Positions 22,479-31,050 of a stretch of 61,413 bases of DNA are shown here, piece by piece. The stretch's first letter is position 1, and every line of letters starts with the position of its first letter. The stretch is from Candidatus Avelusimicrobium cornigerorum (GTDB lineage: Bacteria; Elusimicrobiota; Elusimicrobia; Elusimicrobiales; Elusimicrobiaceae). The notes below the pieces were generated by a model that was given only the letters and a program-made list of their open reading frames with translations, was not told the origin of the DNA and made no database searches. Made by a program: the position numbers and the translations under genes. The stretch covers positions 44,061 to 105,473 of the forward strand of contig DBXW01000009.1 of the NCBI GenBank assembly GCA_002309715.1, in the 5' to 3' direction.

Positions 22479-23504
22479 TTACTCCAACCTAATGCGCGGA
22501 TCCACCGCCGTATATAAAATATCCGAAAGCAAATTGCCCAGCACAAACAGTACCGCTACCATCAGCGAAAATCCTAAAATCCCGGCAATGTCCAACTGCT
22601 GCGCCGCCAATACTCCGAAGCGTCCGATTCCGGGATAATCAAAAATCGTTTCCACAATTACCGTCCCCCCCAGCAAACGGATAAACTGTATACTGGCCAG
22701 TGTAATGACGGGAATAATGGCATTTTTACCGGCATGTTTGTAAATAACTTGCCGCTCGCTAAGCCCCTTGGCACGCGCGGTACGCACGTATTCTTTATTT
22801 AATTCTTCTAACATACTGGAACGCATAACCCGCACCATCAAGGCAAACGAACCGATACAAAGCGTTACCGCCGGTAAAACCAAGTGCGATAACACATCCC
22901 CAAATACGCGCCAATTCCAGTTTAGCAACGCGTCTATGAGCAAAAACCCGGTATAATTTTTGAAGGTTGCGCCGTGAATAATCATATCCGTTTGAAAGGA
23001 ATATCCGCCGGGCGCAAACCAGCCGAGTTTCCCGTAAAAAAACATCAAAAGCAGTAACCCAAGCACAAATATCGGCAACGAAAAACCGCCCACACTTATC
23101 ACACGAGCCAAACTGTCTTGCCACTTATCTTTATGAACCGCCGAAAACGCCCCAAACCACACACCGAAAAAAACCACCAGCAGCATCGTCATAAACGCAA
23201 GTTGCACGGTAGCGGGCAAATATTCTCTTAACGCTTGTGCGACCGGCATATTGGCGCTGGGGCTATATCCCAAATCGCCTTTGGCAACTAACGCAAGCCA
23301 CCTTCCGTACTGTTTAAACACATTATCACGCAAACCATATTGCCGGATGACTTCTTCCAAAGCACCCATTTGGCGGGCATCTTTTACGTACAAAGAAGCA
23401 CGCATTTCAGGGCTAAGGCGTTGCGTTAAAAAGAAAAGCAGAAAGGTAACACCCAGCACCACTAGCGGCAACAATAATAATCTGCGTATAATGTAGCGAA
23501 ACAT
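22479..23504 (-). CDS. Peptide ABC transporter permease (DppB/OppB family)
   Basis: 341 residues. The N-terminal MFRYIIRRLLLLPLVVLGVTFLLFFL is typical of DppB/OppB. The long periplasmic loop contains LGYSPSANMPVAQALREYLPATV, and the EAA signature is YVRTARAKGLSERQVIYKHAGKNAIIPV (residues about 240-267). The end, ILYTAVDPRIRLE, is also family-typical. It pairs with the next gene to move peptides across the inner membrane. It follows the M20 peptidase by 9 nt. No substrate-binding protein gene is found in this operon. Confidence 0.93.
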   Translation of the reverse strand: MFRYIIRRLLLLPLVVLGVTFLLFFLTQRLSPEMRASLYVKDARQMGALEEVIRQYGLRDNVFKQYGRWLALVAKGDLGYSPSANMPVAQALREYLPATVQLAFMTMLLVVFFGVWFGAFSAVHKDKWQDSLARVISVGGFSLPIFVLGLLLLMFFYGKLGWFAPGGYSFQTDMIIHGATFKNYTGFLLIDALLNWNWRVFGDVLSHLVLPAVTLCIGSFALMVRVMRSSMLEELNKEYVRTARAKGLSERQVIYKHAGKNAIIPVITLASIQFIRLLGGTVIVETIFDYPGIGRFGVLAAQQLDIAGILGFSLMVAVLFVLGNLLSDILYTAVDPRIRLE

Positions 23505-23513
23505 AAACTCCCT

Positions 23514-24659
23514 TTATTTCTTATAAGCCGTTACCGCCGACCAAACAAGTTCAAACGCGGTATAAAATTCTTTCAAAATAAGCGTTTCTTTTGTTGTGTG
23601 GCAGTCACGCACCCCCACGCCCAAATTGGGCAAAGTAAACCCTTTGCCGGAAAGCACATTGGCATCACACCCCCCACCCGAAGCGCGGACATATAACGGC
23701 GCGTGCAAACGTTTAGCCGCGGCTTGCAACGATTTGACCACCGGGTGCGATTTGGAAACCAACACCGCCGGATAACGCAAAGAGGCTTTAAAATTGACTT
23801 GCGGCTTACAAACGCGGCCGTCTATTTTCTTGGTAAAATGTTTGATTGCCAAATCAAAAGCCGCTTTCATGTGGGCGGTTTGCTTGGCAAGTTTGCCGTT
23901 ATTTAAACTGCGTGCCTCACCGGTGAGTGAACATTTTTCCATTACCACGTTAGACACTTCCCCCCCGCGAACCACGCCAAAGTTAGCCACCGTTTCTTTA
24001 TCAATGCGGCCTAACTTCATGTGAGAAATAGCATACGCCGCCACTTCCAAGGCAGAAATACCTTTTTCCGGGCAAGCCCCGGCGTGTGCCGAACGCCCGA
24101 TAACATCTACCCAAATATCGTTCACCGCCGGACCTTGTACCAAGAGTTCGTCAGCACCTTCATTGTCTAAAATAATACCTTCACGACCTTTGAGTTTTTT
24201 GTAATCCAAATTTTTGGCCCCATACATGCCGCGCTCTTCACACAATGTAAAAAGTACTTCTATGGGCGGATGCGGCACACGGCTTTCTTTCAAGGTACGC
24301 AGTATTTCCAAAATAATGGCCACCCCGGCCTTGTCATCTGCTCCCAAAATGGTCGTTCCGTCGGAAGTAATGCAATCTTTTTTCACCACCGGCTTCACTC
24401 CGCAGCCGGGTTTTACCGTATCCACGTGGGCGGCCAACACAAACGGAACACTTTTAACCGTACCGGGGAAAAATCCCATCACATTGCCACGCGCGGTGGA
24501 GTTAATTTTTGAGCCGGCCTTATCCACAATTACCCGGCAACCGATTTGTTTTAAGGCTTTTTCCACATACTCCTGCATCTTTTTTTCTTGGAAAGATTCA
24601 CTGTCTATTTGCACCATTTCCACAAAAGTATCTACTAAACGTTTACGATTTAAGGTCAT
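23514..24659 (-). CDS. M20-family peptidase, PepT-like, cytosolic
   Basis: 381 residues with no signal peptide. The dinuclear zinc site is complete: AAHVDTV (His), GADDKAG (bridging Asp), CEERG (catalytic Glu and ligand Glu), LDNEG (Asp) and DCHTTKE (His). The GGGCDAN stretch near the C-terminus and a lid domain around 180-290 also match the peptidase T/T2 group, which releases the N-terminal residue from short peptides. It sits inside the peptide transporter operon, between the ATPase and permease genes, so it probably cleaves imported peptides. The ATG overlaps dppF by 17 nt and uses an AAGGAG site inside it. Confidence 0.9.
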   Translation of the reverse strand: MTLNRKRLVDTFVEMVQIDSESFQEKKMQEYVEKALKQIGCRVIVDKAGSKINSTARGNVMGFFPGTVKSVPFVLAAHVDTVKPGCGVKPVVKKDCITSDGTTILGADDKAGVAIILEILRTLKESRVPHPPIEVLFTLCEERGMYGAKNLDYKKLKGREGIILDNEGADELLVQGPAVNDIWVDVIGRSAHAGACPEKGISALEVAAYAISHMKLGRIDKETVANFGVVRGGEVSNVVMEKCSLTGEARSLNNGKLAKQTAHMKAAFDLAIKHFTKKIDGRVCKPQVNFKASLRYPAVLVSKSHPVVKSLQAAAKRLHAPLYVRASGGGCDANVLSGKGFTLPNLGVGVRDCHTTKETLILKEFYTAFELVWSAVTAYKK

Positions 24660-25623
24660 TTTTTTCTCCTTGGGTTAAACAAGCACACGCGCACCAATGG
24701 CCCGGGGATGTTTCTAGTAAAGTCGGAATTTGCTGACGGCAAACATCGGTGGCTTTTGCGCAACGAGGGGCAAACGGGCATCCCATCCCGGCAGAAGACC
24801 CGATCGCCTTTTCTTCCGGCTCGGAAGCAAGGGATTTCCCTACTTCCGGAACTGCTGAAAGCAATGTTTGCGTATACGGGTGCTGTGGGTGGGCTAACAA
24901 TTGCTCCGCCGGGGCTTTTTCCATAATGCGCCCCTGATACATCACCGCGATATCGTCACACAAAAACCGCGCTACGGCAAAATCATGCGTTACAAATAAA
25001 ATAGTTAACTTCCGCGTTCTTTTAATATCGCGCAGTAAATTTAAAATCTGCGCTTGCACAGAAATATCCAACGCCGATACCGGCTCATCGGCTACTAAAA
25101 CGCGAGGGTCTAATGCCAACGCACGCGCAATACTGATACGTTGACGTTGCCCACCGGAAAACTCATGCGGATAACGGTTCAAATGTTCCGGTGAAAGACC
25201 TACGGACTGCACTAATTCTTCCAAAAACTTATTGCGCTCATTTTTATTTAAATATAACTTATGAATATCCAGCGGCTCGCTCAGCAGTTGGCGTACCGTC
25301 ATACGCGGGTCCAAACTGCCGTAAGGGTCCTGATAAATTACCTGCATCACGCGGCGCATTTTTTTAAGTTGCGCTTTGGTGGCTTGCGGCACATCTTGCC
25401 CTTGCACCACTACTGTACCCGACGTAGGTTTTTCTATACCAAGTAGCACCTTGCAAAGCGTGCTTTTCCCACAACCGGATTCGCCCACCAGACCGAGCAC
25501 CCGGTTTTCAGGAAGCGAAAGCGTCACATCCTTAAGTACTTCCACCGCTTCCCCCGCGCCAAACAACCATTTGCGGCGGTGATATGTTTTATAAAGATTT
25601 TTAATTTCCACGCACGCTGTCAC
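24643..25623 (-). CDS. Peptide ABC transporter ATPase (DppF/OppF family)
   Basis: 326 residues from a GTG start at 25623 that overlaps the stop of the previous ATPase (GTGA), with GGAGG 7 nt upstream. Walker A GESGCGKST (about 49), the signature FSGGQRQRISIARAL and Walker B VLVADEPVSALDIS are intact. The C-terminal oligopeptide-transporter extension carries Cys residues (CPFAPRCAKATDVCRQQ, then CACACL) that in relatives hold an iron-sulfur cluster. It pairs with the DppD-like ATPase as the motor of the importer. Confidence 0.93.
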   Translation of the reverse strand: MTACVEIKNLYKTYHRRKWLFGAGEAVEVLKDVTLSLPENRVLGLVGESGCGKSTLCKVLLGIEKPTSGTVVVQGQDVPQATKAQLKKMRRVMQVIYQDPYGSLDPRMTVRQLLSEPLDIHKLYLNKNERNKFLEELVQSVGLSPEHLNRYPHEFSGGQRQRISIARALALDPRVLVADEPVSALDISVQAQILNLLRDIKRTRKLTILFVTHDFAVARFLCDDIAVMYQGRIMEKAPAEQLLAHPQHPYTQTLLSAVPEVGKSLASEPEEKAIGSSAGMGCPFAPRCAKATDVCRQQIPTLLETSPGHWCACACLTQGEKNDLKS

Positions 25624-26591
25624 GGTTTATCCTCCCGGAAACAACGCACCGCGTGTTCCCCCCGCTTGGTAAGCGACGGCAAGGATTGGCGGCATTTTTC
25701 TTTTGCGTGCGGACAACGCGGCACAAACGGACAGCCTATCATTATTTCGCCCGGCAAGGGCGGTTGACCGGCAATGGCCGGCAAACGCTCCGAACGCGTC
25801 TTTAAAGACGCCAGTGACGCCAATAACCCTTGTGTATACGGATGTTTGGGCTGTGAAAACAATTCCTTGGCAGGGGCCTGCTCCATACACATCCCGCCGT
25901 ATAAAACCAAAACTTCATCCGCTACTTGACTGGCCAAAGCCAAATTGTGCGTGATAAAAATAACCGCCATTTTTTCACGTTGTTGCAACTCTTTTATCAA
26001 ACGGATAATCTGCGCTTGTATGGTCACATCCAGGGCCGTGGTCGGCTCATCTGCAATTAAAATATCGGGCGATAAGGCAAGTGCCATGGCAATCATCACA
26101 CGTTGGCACATCCCGCCGGAAAATTGAAAGGGATATTCCGCTATTCGTTTTTCCGCGTCGGCAATCCCCACCTTTTCCAACAATTTTACGGCCTCTTTCC
26201 TGGCTTGTTCTTTAGTTAGTTTGCGGTGTGCTTGCAGCGTTTCGCACAGTTGGTCGCCAATGGTAAGCACCGGGTTTAAACTGGCCGCCGGATCTTGGAA
26301 AATCATAGCAATTTTTTGCCCGCGCACTTGCCGGAGTTCTTTACCTGAAAGCGTCAATAAATCTTTCCCTTTATATAGAATTTTCCCACCGCTTATCCGC
26401 CCGGCCGCTGGCAATAGGCGCAAAAGGGATAACGCGTGGACTGTTTTGCCGCTACCCGATTCCCCCACCACGGCTAGGACTTTTCCGGCAGGCAACGAAT
26501 AAGAAAGTCCCCGCAACACCGGCAACGATTGAGCGTCATTTTGGAAATCAATGCGTAAATCTTCCACTTGTAACACAGGCGAAATACTCAT
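25620..26591 (-). CDS. Peptide ABC transporter ATPase (DppD/OppD family)
   Basis: 323 residues with Walker A GESGSGKTV (about 43), FSGGMCQRVMIAMAL, Walker B ILIADEPTTALDVT and the C-terminal CPFVPRCPHAKEKCRQ motif of DppD/OppD. It is the first gene of the operon dppD-dppF-peptidase-dppB-dppC. A TATAAT with TGG before it ends 8 nt upstream of the ATG and no ribosome site is present, so the mRNA is probably leaderless. Divergent from the DUF192 lipoprotein gene. Confidence 0.93.
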   Translation of the reverse strand: MSISPVLQVEDLRIDFQNDAQSLPVLRGLSYSLPAGKVLAVVGESGSGKTVHALSLLRLLPAAGRISGGKILYKGKDLLTLSGKELRQVRGQKIAMIFQDPAASLNPVLTIGDQLCETLQAHRKLTKEQARKEAVKLLEKVGIADAEKRIAEYPFQFSGGMCQRVMIAMALALSPDILIADEPTTALDVTIQAQIIRLIKELQQREKMAVIFITHNLALASQVADEVLVLYGGMCMEQAPAKELFSQPKHPYTQGLLASLASLKTRSERLPAIAGQPPLPGEIMIGCPFVPRCPHAKEKCRQSLPSLTKRGEHAVRCFREDKP

Positions 26592-26599
26592 ATATATTT

Positions 26600-26608
26600 A
26601 TTATACCA
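26600..26608 (-). promoter_or_regulatory. Extended -10 of the peptide transporter operon, leaderless
   Basis: Minus-strand TGGTATAAT (hexamer 26600-26605), 8 nt before the ATG at 26591. Weak -35 near 26623-26628. Confidence 0.6.
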
Positions 26609-26641
26609 AGTTGAAAGACGTTTCTAAAGTAAATACGAATT

Positions 26642-26650
26642 TGCTACACT
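26642..26650 (+). promoter_or_regulatory. Extended -10 of the DUF192/M20 operon, leaderless
   Basis: TGCTACACT (hexamer 26645-26650), 7 nt before the ATG at 26658. Its -35 position overlaps that of the divergent promoter. Confidence 0.55.
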
Positions 26651-26657
26651 TATATAT

Positions 26658-27101
26658 ATGAAACAATTTATACTTATTGTTTTAGCCCTATTTTTGGCCG
26701 CGTGCGGACCGCAAAAATCCACAGAAGTGGTATTACCGGACGGTTTTAAAGTAACGGCCCGTGTGGCCGCTACGCCGCAAGAGCACGAAAAGGGGCTAAT
26801 GTTCGTGACGAATCTTCCCGAAAATGAGGGGATGTTGTTTGTATTTGATCACGAGCAAGATTTACTCTTTTGGATGAAAAACACGCTTATTGATTTAGAT
26901 ATGGTATTTATCGGGGCCGATAGAACAGTTACTTCCGTAGCCGAGCAAATGCCCCATTCCTATACCTATACGCCCGATAGTCAAGTGGCCCAAGCCGCCG
27001 GATACGGCCAATATGTGTTAGAACTTGCCGCCAAAACTGCGGCGCGGCACGCCATAAAACCGGGGACAAAAATCCAATTTTCTCTAACGGATAAAAAATG
27101 A
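26658..27101 (+). CDS. DUF192 lipoprotein
   Basis: 147 residues. The N-terminus is a lipoprotein signal with lipobox LAAC (Cys16), so the mature protein is lipid-anchored in the envelope. Residues 25-140 match the DUF192 beta-barrel family: HEKGLMFV, NEGMLFVFDHEQDLLFWMKNTLIDLDMVFI and YVLELAA. The biochemical role of DUF192 is not established. It overlaps the exported M20 peptidase gene by 4 nt (ATGA), so the two are translationally coupled. Probably leaderless. Confidence 0.87.
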   Translation: MKQFILIVLALFLAACGPQKSTEVVLPDGFKVTARVAATPQEHEKGLMFVTNLPENEGMLFVFDHEQDLLFWMKNTLIDLDMVFIGADRTVTSVAEQMPHSYTYTPDSQVAQAAGYGQYVLELAAKTAARHAIKPGTKIQFSLTDKK

Positions 27102-28576
27102 AAAAGCATATTGGATTTGTGGCAGTTTTCTTGATATTGGGCGTAACAGCGTTACAAGCCCAACCGAACTCGTCTTGGGAAACACTCAATCAAACTGCCA
27201 AACGCCATTTAATTAACCTAATCAATATAGATACCTCTCACCCGGAGCCGCAAGAGTTAGACGCGGCGCGTTATATTTATAAAGAATTTAATAAGCACCA
27301 CATTGATTGGGATATTTTCCGCCCGGACAAAAAACACGCCAACTTGCTCGCACGCATCAAAGGCAGTAATCCGCACGAAAAACCGCTTTTGTTAATTTCC
27401 CATTTAGACACAGCCCCCGCCGCAGAAGGATGGACATTTCCTCCGTTGCGCGCTACTGAAAAAAACGGCAACATTTATGGACTAGGCTCTACAGATGCCA
27501 AAAATTATACTGCCATTTACTTAACCTTACTTACCTGGCTTAAAAGCCAAGATATTAAACCTACGCGCGATATCATTTTTTTGGCTACTTCCGGCGAAGA
27601 AGTCGGAAGTGCAACAGGGCTTCAATGGTTGGGAGACACGCATTGGCAGCAAATCGCCCCCGGCTATGCGATAAACGAAGGCGGCGGTATTATTCACAAC
27701 GAAACGACTGATATTGTTTTTGCGGAAGCCTCTACTAAAATGTATATGGACATTAAAGTAACCGCTCACGGTACCGGCGTACATTCTTCTATGCCGGTGG
27801 ATGACAACGCCGTCTATCTTTTATCACAAGCATTGGCTAAAATTGCCAATTTTACCCCCCCCGCGCGTCTGACCCCGCCGGCACGTACTTTTTTTAAAGC
27901 CATTGCCCCTTTGCAAGATGAAGATGGCCAAACAACCATCCATTTTCTGCTAAACGGCTCGGAACAAAACCAACAATCGGCCGCTCAAGTTATGGCGTTA
28001 GATCCGTTCTTTCGCACACAACTGCAAGACACGCTTAATCCCACCATTTTGTCAGCCAGCAAAGATGCCGGCGCTACTATTGAGGAAGCCTCGGCTTTAA
28101 TTAACGCGCGGCTATTGCCCGGCTCGGATCCGGACAAACTGGTAGAACAACTGCAAGCCCTGTTCACACCGCAAGATAATATCTCCTTGGAAATTGTGGA
28201 ACGCCCACAACTGCCTTTCCCGCAACCTATGGATGGAACCGATCCTTTGTTTAAGTCCATTTCTCGCACGGCAGAAAAACTGATGCCGGGATCCATTACT
28301 GTACCGGGGTTAAGCCCGGCGTCGGGGGATAATGAGTTTTTGCGTAAGTTGGGTGTAATTACCTACGGATTGGGACCGGAAATGGATCCCCTGACCGAAA
28401 ACCGCACCCACGTGGCTGATGAATTTATCAGCGAACACGATTTTTATAACCAACTTAAATTTGTAGCCGGCGTGGTATTTGATTTTGCTTATGGGCAAGA
28501 TTTACTGCCACTAGCAGACGAACCGGATAGCACTGAAGAACCGGATACCGTCGCAAAAAACCAAACGACGAAATGA
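27098..28576 (+). CDS. Exported M20-family metallopeptidase
   Basis: 492 residues with a cleavable signal peptide (about 1-21, ending LQAQ). Metal-site motifs: SHLDTAP (His and Asp), GSTDAKN (Asp), TSGEEVGS (Glu pair), INEGGG and a late THVADEF His. A dimerisation lid lies between about 210 and 350. The M20 layout resembles carboxypeptidase/aminoacylase members with a periplasmic location. With the divergent peptide importer and its own cytosolic M20 peptidase it suggests stepwise extracytoplasmic then cytosolic peptide breakdown (inference). The C-terminal 20 residues are acidic and low complexity. Confidence 0.88.
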   Translation: MKKHIGFVAVFLILGVTALQAQPNSSWETLNQTAKRHLINLINIDTSHPEPQELDAARYIYKEFNKHHIDWDIFRPDKKHANLLARIKGSNPHEKPLLLISHLDTAPAAEGWTFPPLRATEKNGNIYGLGSTDAKNYTAIYLTLLTWLKSQDIKPTRDIIFLATSGEEVGSATGLQWLGDTHWQQIAPGYAINEGGGIIHNETTDIVFAEASTKMYMDIKVTAHGTGVHSSMPVDDNAVYLLSQALAKIANFTPPARLTPPARTFFKAIAPLQDEDGQTTIHFLLNGSEQNQQSAAQVMALDPFFRTQLQDTLNPTILSASKDAGATIEEASALINARLLPGSDPDKLVEQLQALFTPQDNISLEIVERPQLPFPQPMDGTDPLFKSISRTAEKLMPGSITVPGLSPASGDNEFLRKLGVITYGLGPEMDPLTENRTHVADEFISEHDFYNQLKFVAGVVFDFAYGQDLLPLADEPDSTEEPDTVAKNQTTK

Positions 28577-28582
28577 TATAAT
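28574..28582 (+). promoter_or_regulatory. metK promoter overlapping the upstream stop codon
   Basis: TGATATAAT: the TG of the extended -10 is part of the TGA stop of the M20 gene (28574-28576) and TATAAT is 28577-28582. An AGGAG site lies 8 nt before the metK ATG. No SAM riboswitch-like structure fits in the 35-nt leader. Confidence 0.55.
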
Positions 28583-28625
28583 ATAAAAAATCGTTTTCCC
28601 CTCAAATTTACTTAGGAGTAGTTGT

Positions 28626-29786
28626 ATGATTAAACAAGGCACTTGTTTTTTTACGTCTGAATCTGTTTCCAAAGGGCACCCGGATAAAGTGTGCGACCAA
28701 ATTTCCGATGCAATTTTAGACGAGATTTTACGCAAAGATAAAACCGCCCGTGTGGCGTGCGAAACGTACATCACGCGCGGTTTGGTAATCGTCGGCGGCG
28801 AAATTACCACCCGCACGTGGGTAGACGTGGAACAAATCGCACGCGACGTAATCAAAGATATCGGCTATGATAATGCCGCGTTTGGTTTTAACGGCAACAC
28901 GTGTGCGGTGGTCAATGTTATCGGCAAACAATCGCCCGATATCAGCCAAGGCGTTGACGTGGGTGGCGCAGGCGACCAAGGTTTAATGGTGGGCTATGCC
29001 GTCAACGAAACCAAAGAATTTATGCCGCTCTCGCTCGTACTTTCACATGAAATTTTGAAAAAATTAGAAAGCGTACGCAAGAGCAAAAAACTGGACTATT
29101 TAGGCCCTGACGCCAAAAGCCAAGTAACTGTGGAATATAAAGACGGCCGTCCGGTGCGTATTGATACCGTGGTTTTATCCACCCAACATACCGAAAAAAT
29201 TTTGGACAAATCGGGCAATCAAATTACCGAGAAATCTAAAAAAGAAATTGCCGACGCCGCCATTTGGCCGATCATTAAAAAATGGGCGGACAAAAATACC
29301 AAAATTTACATTAACCCGACAGGCAAATTTGTTATCGGCGGACCGCAATCCGACACCGGGCTGACCGGGCGAAAAATTATTGTAGACACCTATGGCGGTC
29401 GCTGTCCGCACGGCGGCGGTGCTTTTTCCGGCAAGGACCCCACCAAAGTGGACCGCTCGGCTGCGTACATGGCACGCTATATTGCCAAAAATATCGTGGC
29501 GGCTAAACTGGCTCACGAGTGCACCGTGCAAATTGCGTATGCTATCGGACGCGACGAACCCGTCGGTTTCTACGTGGATACAGACGGCACCGGCGTTTTA
29601 CCGGATGAAAAATTAGCGCAAATCGCGCGAAAAATTTTCCCGCTTACGCCGCGCGGCATTATAGAGCACTTTAAACTGCGTAGCCCGATTTATTTAAAAA
29701 CGGCAGCGTTCGGACATTTTGGACGTCCCGATTTTCCGTGGGAGAAAACGGACAAAGTGGCTGCCTTGCAAAAAGCCGCTAATTGA
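28626..29786 (+). CDS. metK: S-adenosylmethionine synthetase
   Basis: 386 residues, full length. It makes SAM from methionine and ATP. Conserved signatures are present: GHPDKVCDQISDAILD (about 15), the GAGDQGLMVGYA hexapeptide region (about 116) and the P-loop-like GGGAFSGKDPTKVDRSAAY (about 262). The C-terminal PWEK is also typical. Monocistronic, with its own promoter and a terminator 5 nt after the stop. Confidence 0.98.
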   Translation: MIKQGTCFFTSESVSKGHPDKVCDQISDAILDEILRKDKTARVACETYITRGLVIVGGEITTRTWVDVEQIARDVIKDIGYDNAAFGFNGNTCAVVNVIGKQSPDISQGVDVGGAGDQGLMVGYAVNETKEFMPLSLVLSHEILKKLESVRKSKKLDYLGPDAKSQVTVEYKDGRPVRIDTVVLSTQHTEKILDKSGNQITEKSKKEIADAAIWPIIKKWADKNTKIYINPTGKFVIGGPQSDTGLTGRKIIVDTYGGRCPHGGGAFSGKDPTKVDRSAAYMARYIAKNIVAAKLAHECTVQIAYAIGRDEPVGFYVDTDGTGVLPDEKLAQIARKIFPLTPRGIIEHFKLRSPIYLKTAAFGHFGRPDFPWEKTDKVAALQKAAN

Positions 29787-29790
29787 TTCA

Positions 29791-29813
29791 AACCCCGCTT
29801 GCGCGGGGTTTTT
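29791..29813 (+). terminator. metK terminator
   Basis: 8-bp stem AACCCCGC (29791-29798) with GCGGGGTT (29803-29810), TTGC loop, five T. Confidence 0.85.
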
Positions 29814-29829
29814 ATAACAAGGAGAACGT

Positions 29830-30369
29830 ATGAAAAAAGTAGCCCTTATTTTGGCAGACGGTTTTGAAGAAATGGAAGCCATCGGTACGTATGATATACT
29901 TAACCGCGGCGGATTAGATGTGGACCTATACGCCCTTTCCGGCCAAGATACCGCCGGAAAATTCGGCCTTACCTGTACCAAATTGCACGCGTTTTCTACA
30001 TTTAATGCTTCTTATTACGATGCACTTGTTTTGCCGGGCGGTCCGGGATATGAAGCCCTTGAAAAAAACGAACGCTTACAAAAAGCCATTAAAGATTTTA
30101 TGACCGCCGGGAAAGTGGTAGCCGCCATTTGTGCTTCGCCCACTATTTTGGGCCGCGCCGGATATCTAACCGGAAAAAACTACACGTGCTTTACGCCTAT
30201 GAACGAAAACTTCGGCGGCACGTTTACGGGGCAATATGCCACCATTGACGGCAATATCGTAACCGGGCAAAGCGCCGCGGCTACGCTGGACTTCGGGTTG
30301 GCTATCGTAGAAAAAATGATGGGCAAAGAAAAAGCCGATGAAGTAAAAAAGAGTATTTTTTATAAGTAA
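29830..30369 (+). CDS. DJ-1/PfpI family protein (YajL-like)
   Basis: 179 residues. The flavodoxin-like fold shows LADGFEEMEA (catalytic-type Glu near 15), LPGGPGYE, and the nucleophile elbow AAICASP with the conserved Cys (about 105). YajL/DJ-1 proteins are linked to protection of proteins from oxidative and glyoxal damage; the precise reaction here cannot be decided from sequence. An AAGGAG site lies 6 nt before the ATG. Single gene between two strong terminators, convergent with a pilin. Confidence 0.9.
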   Translation: MKKVALILADGFEEMEAIGTYDILNRGGLDVDLYALSGQDTAGKFGLTCTKLHAFSTFNASYYDALVLPGGPGYEALEKNERLQKAIKDFMTAGKVVAAICASPTILGRAGYLTGKNYTCFTPMNENFGGTFTGQYATIDGNIVTGQSAAATLDFGLAIVEKMMGKEKADEVKKSIFYK

Positions 30370-30380
30370 GTAGTGTATAT

Positions 30381-30415
30381 AAAAACACCCCGGGCAAATT
30401 TACCCGGGGTGTTTT
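30381..30415. terminator. Bidirectional terminator, DJ-1 gene and pilin
   Basis: 10-bp GC-rich stem 30385-30394 with 30403-30412 flanked by A and T runs on both sides. Confidence 0.9.
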
Positions 30416-30432
30416 GTGTGTTAGTAAAAAAT

Positions 30433-31002
30433 TTACGGCATGGTGTACCAACGCGCCGTACTAGATTGCCCCGTACCGGTACCGGATTTATAAGTGGCTC
30501 CCATAATTTTTTTGCAATACGAATCTTGCGGTGCGGTAAACAGCACACCGCCATACACCCTTTCTCCACAAGATATTTTCTCTGCCACATAATTTCTATT
30601 GGCATCCAACACCGCATTTATAAACCCTGCGCCTTTATATTTACCTTTCAAGCGGCCTAAATAGATTTGGACTTGCGAACCCTCATATAACTGCAAAGAC
30701 CACTCACCGTTAGAACGCGTATCTTTGATAGCAGGTTGTGTACACCATTTTTCATGGCCTGTCCACCCGGATAAATCTACCGCAAGTTCATCAAAACTAT
30801 TCGGAGCGGCATTATTAGCCATGTAGTAGGCTGCCACTGCTTGGCTCAAGGGCTTAAATAATGAGATAGCCTGCATGGCTTTTGCCTTTTCCACCGCTTT
30901 TTGATATTGCGGCAACGCAACAGCAGCCAAAATACCTATGATTAAGACTACTACCAATAGTTCCACAAGTGTAAAGGCTTTTTTACGGCAATTATTCTTC
31001 AT
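30433..31002 (-). CDS. Type IV pilin-like protein with Ala at the cleavage site
   Basis: 189 residues. Leader MKNNCRKKA, then FTLVELLVVVLIIGILAAVALPQYQKAVEKA. The residue before the cleavage site is Ala8 where prepilins normally have Gly, a change that usually slows or limits processing. Glu +5 is kept. The globular part has four Cys and ends in TARWYTMP. The first 40 residues are nearly identical to the pilin at 47709, pointing to a recent duplication of at least this part. It lies 48 nt after the PrcB-like gene, with a possible -10 (TATACT, 31033-31038) between. Confidence 0.9.
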   Translation of the reverse strand: MKNNCRKKAFTLVELLVVVLIIGILAAVALPQYQKAVEKAKAMQAISLFKPLSQAVAAYYMANNAAPNSFDELAVDLSGWTGHEKWCTQPAIKDTRSNGEWSLQLYEGSQVQIYLGRLKGKYKGAGFINAVLDANRNYVAEKISCGERVYGGVLFTAPQDSYCKKIMGATYKSGTGTGQSSTARWYTMP

Positions 31003-31050
31003 TTTAAATATCCTAGGCGGGGCGTTTAAAGCAGTATAACCTAAAAATAC

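Noticed and set aside
28577..28625. SAM riboswitch upstream of metK
   Set aside because: The leader is only about 35 nt, too short for a SAM-I or SAM-II aptamer and terminator, and no conserved motifs are present.
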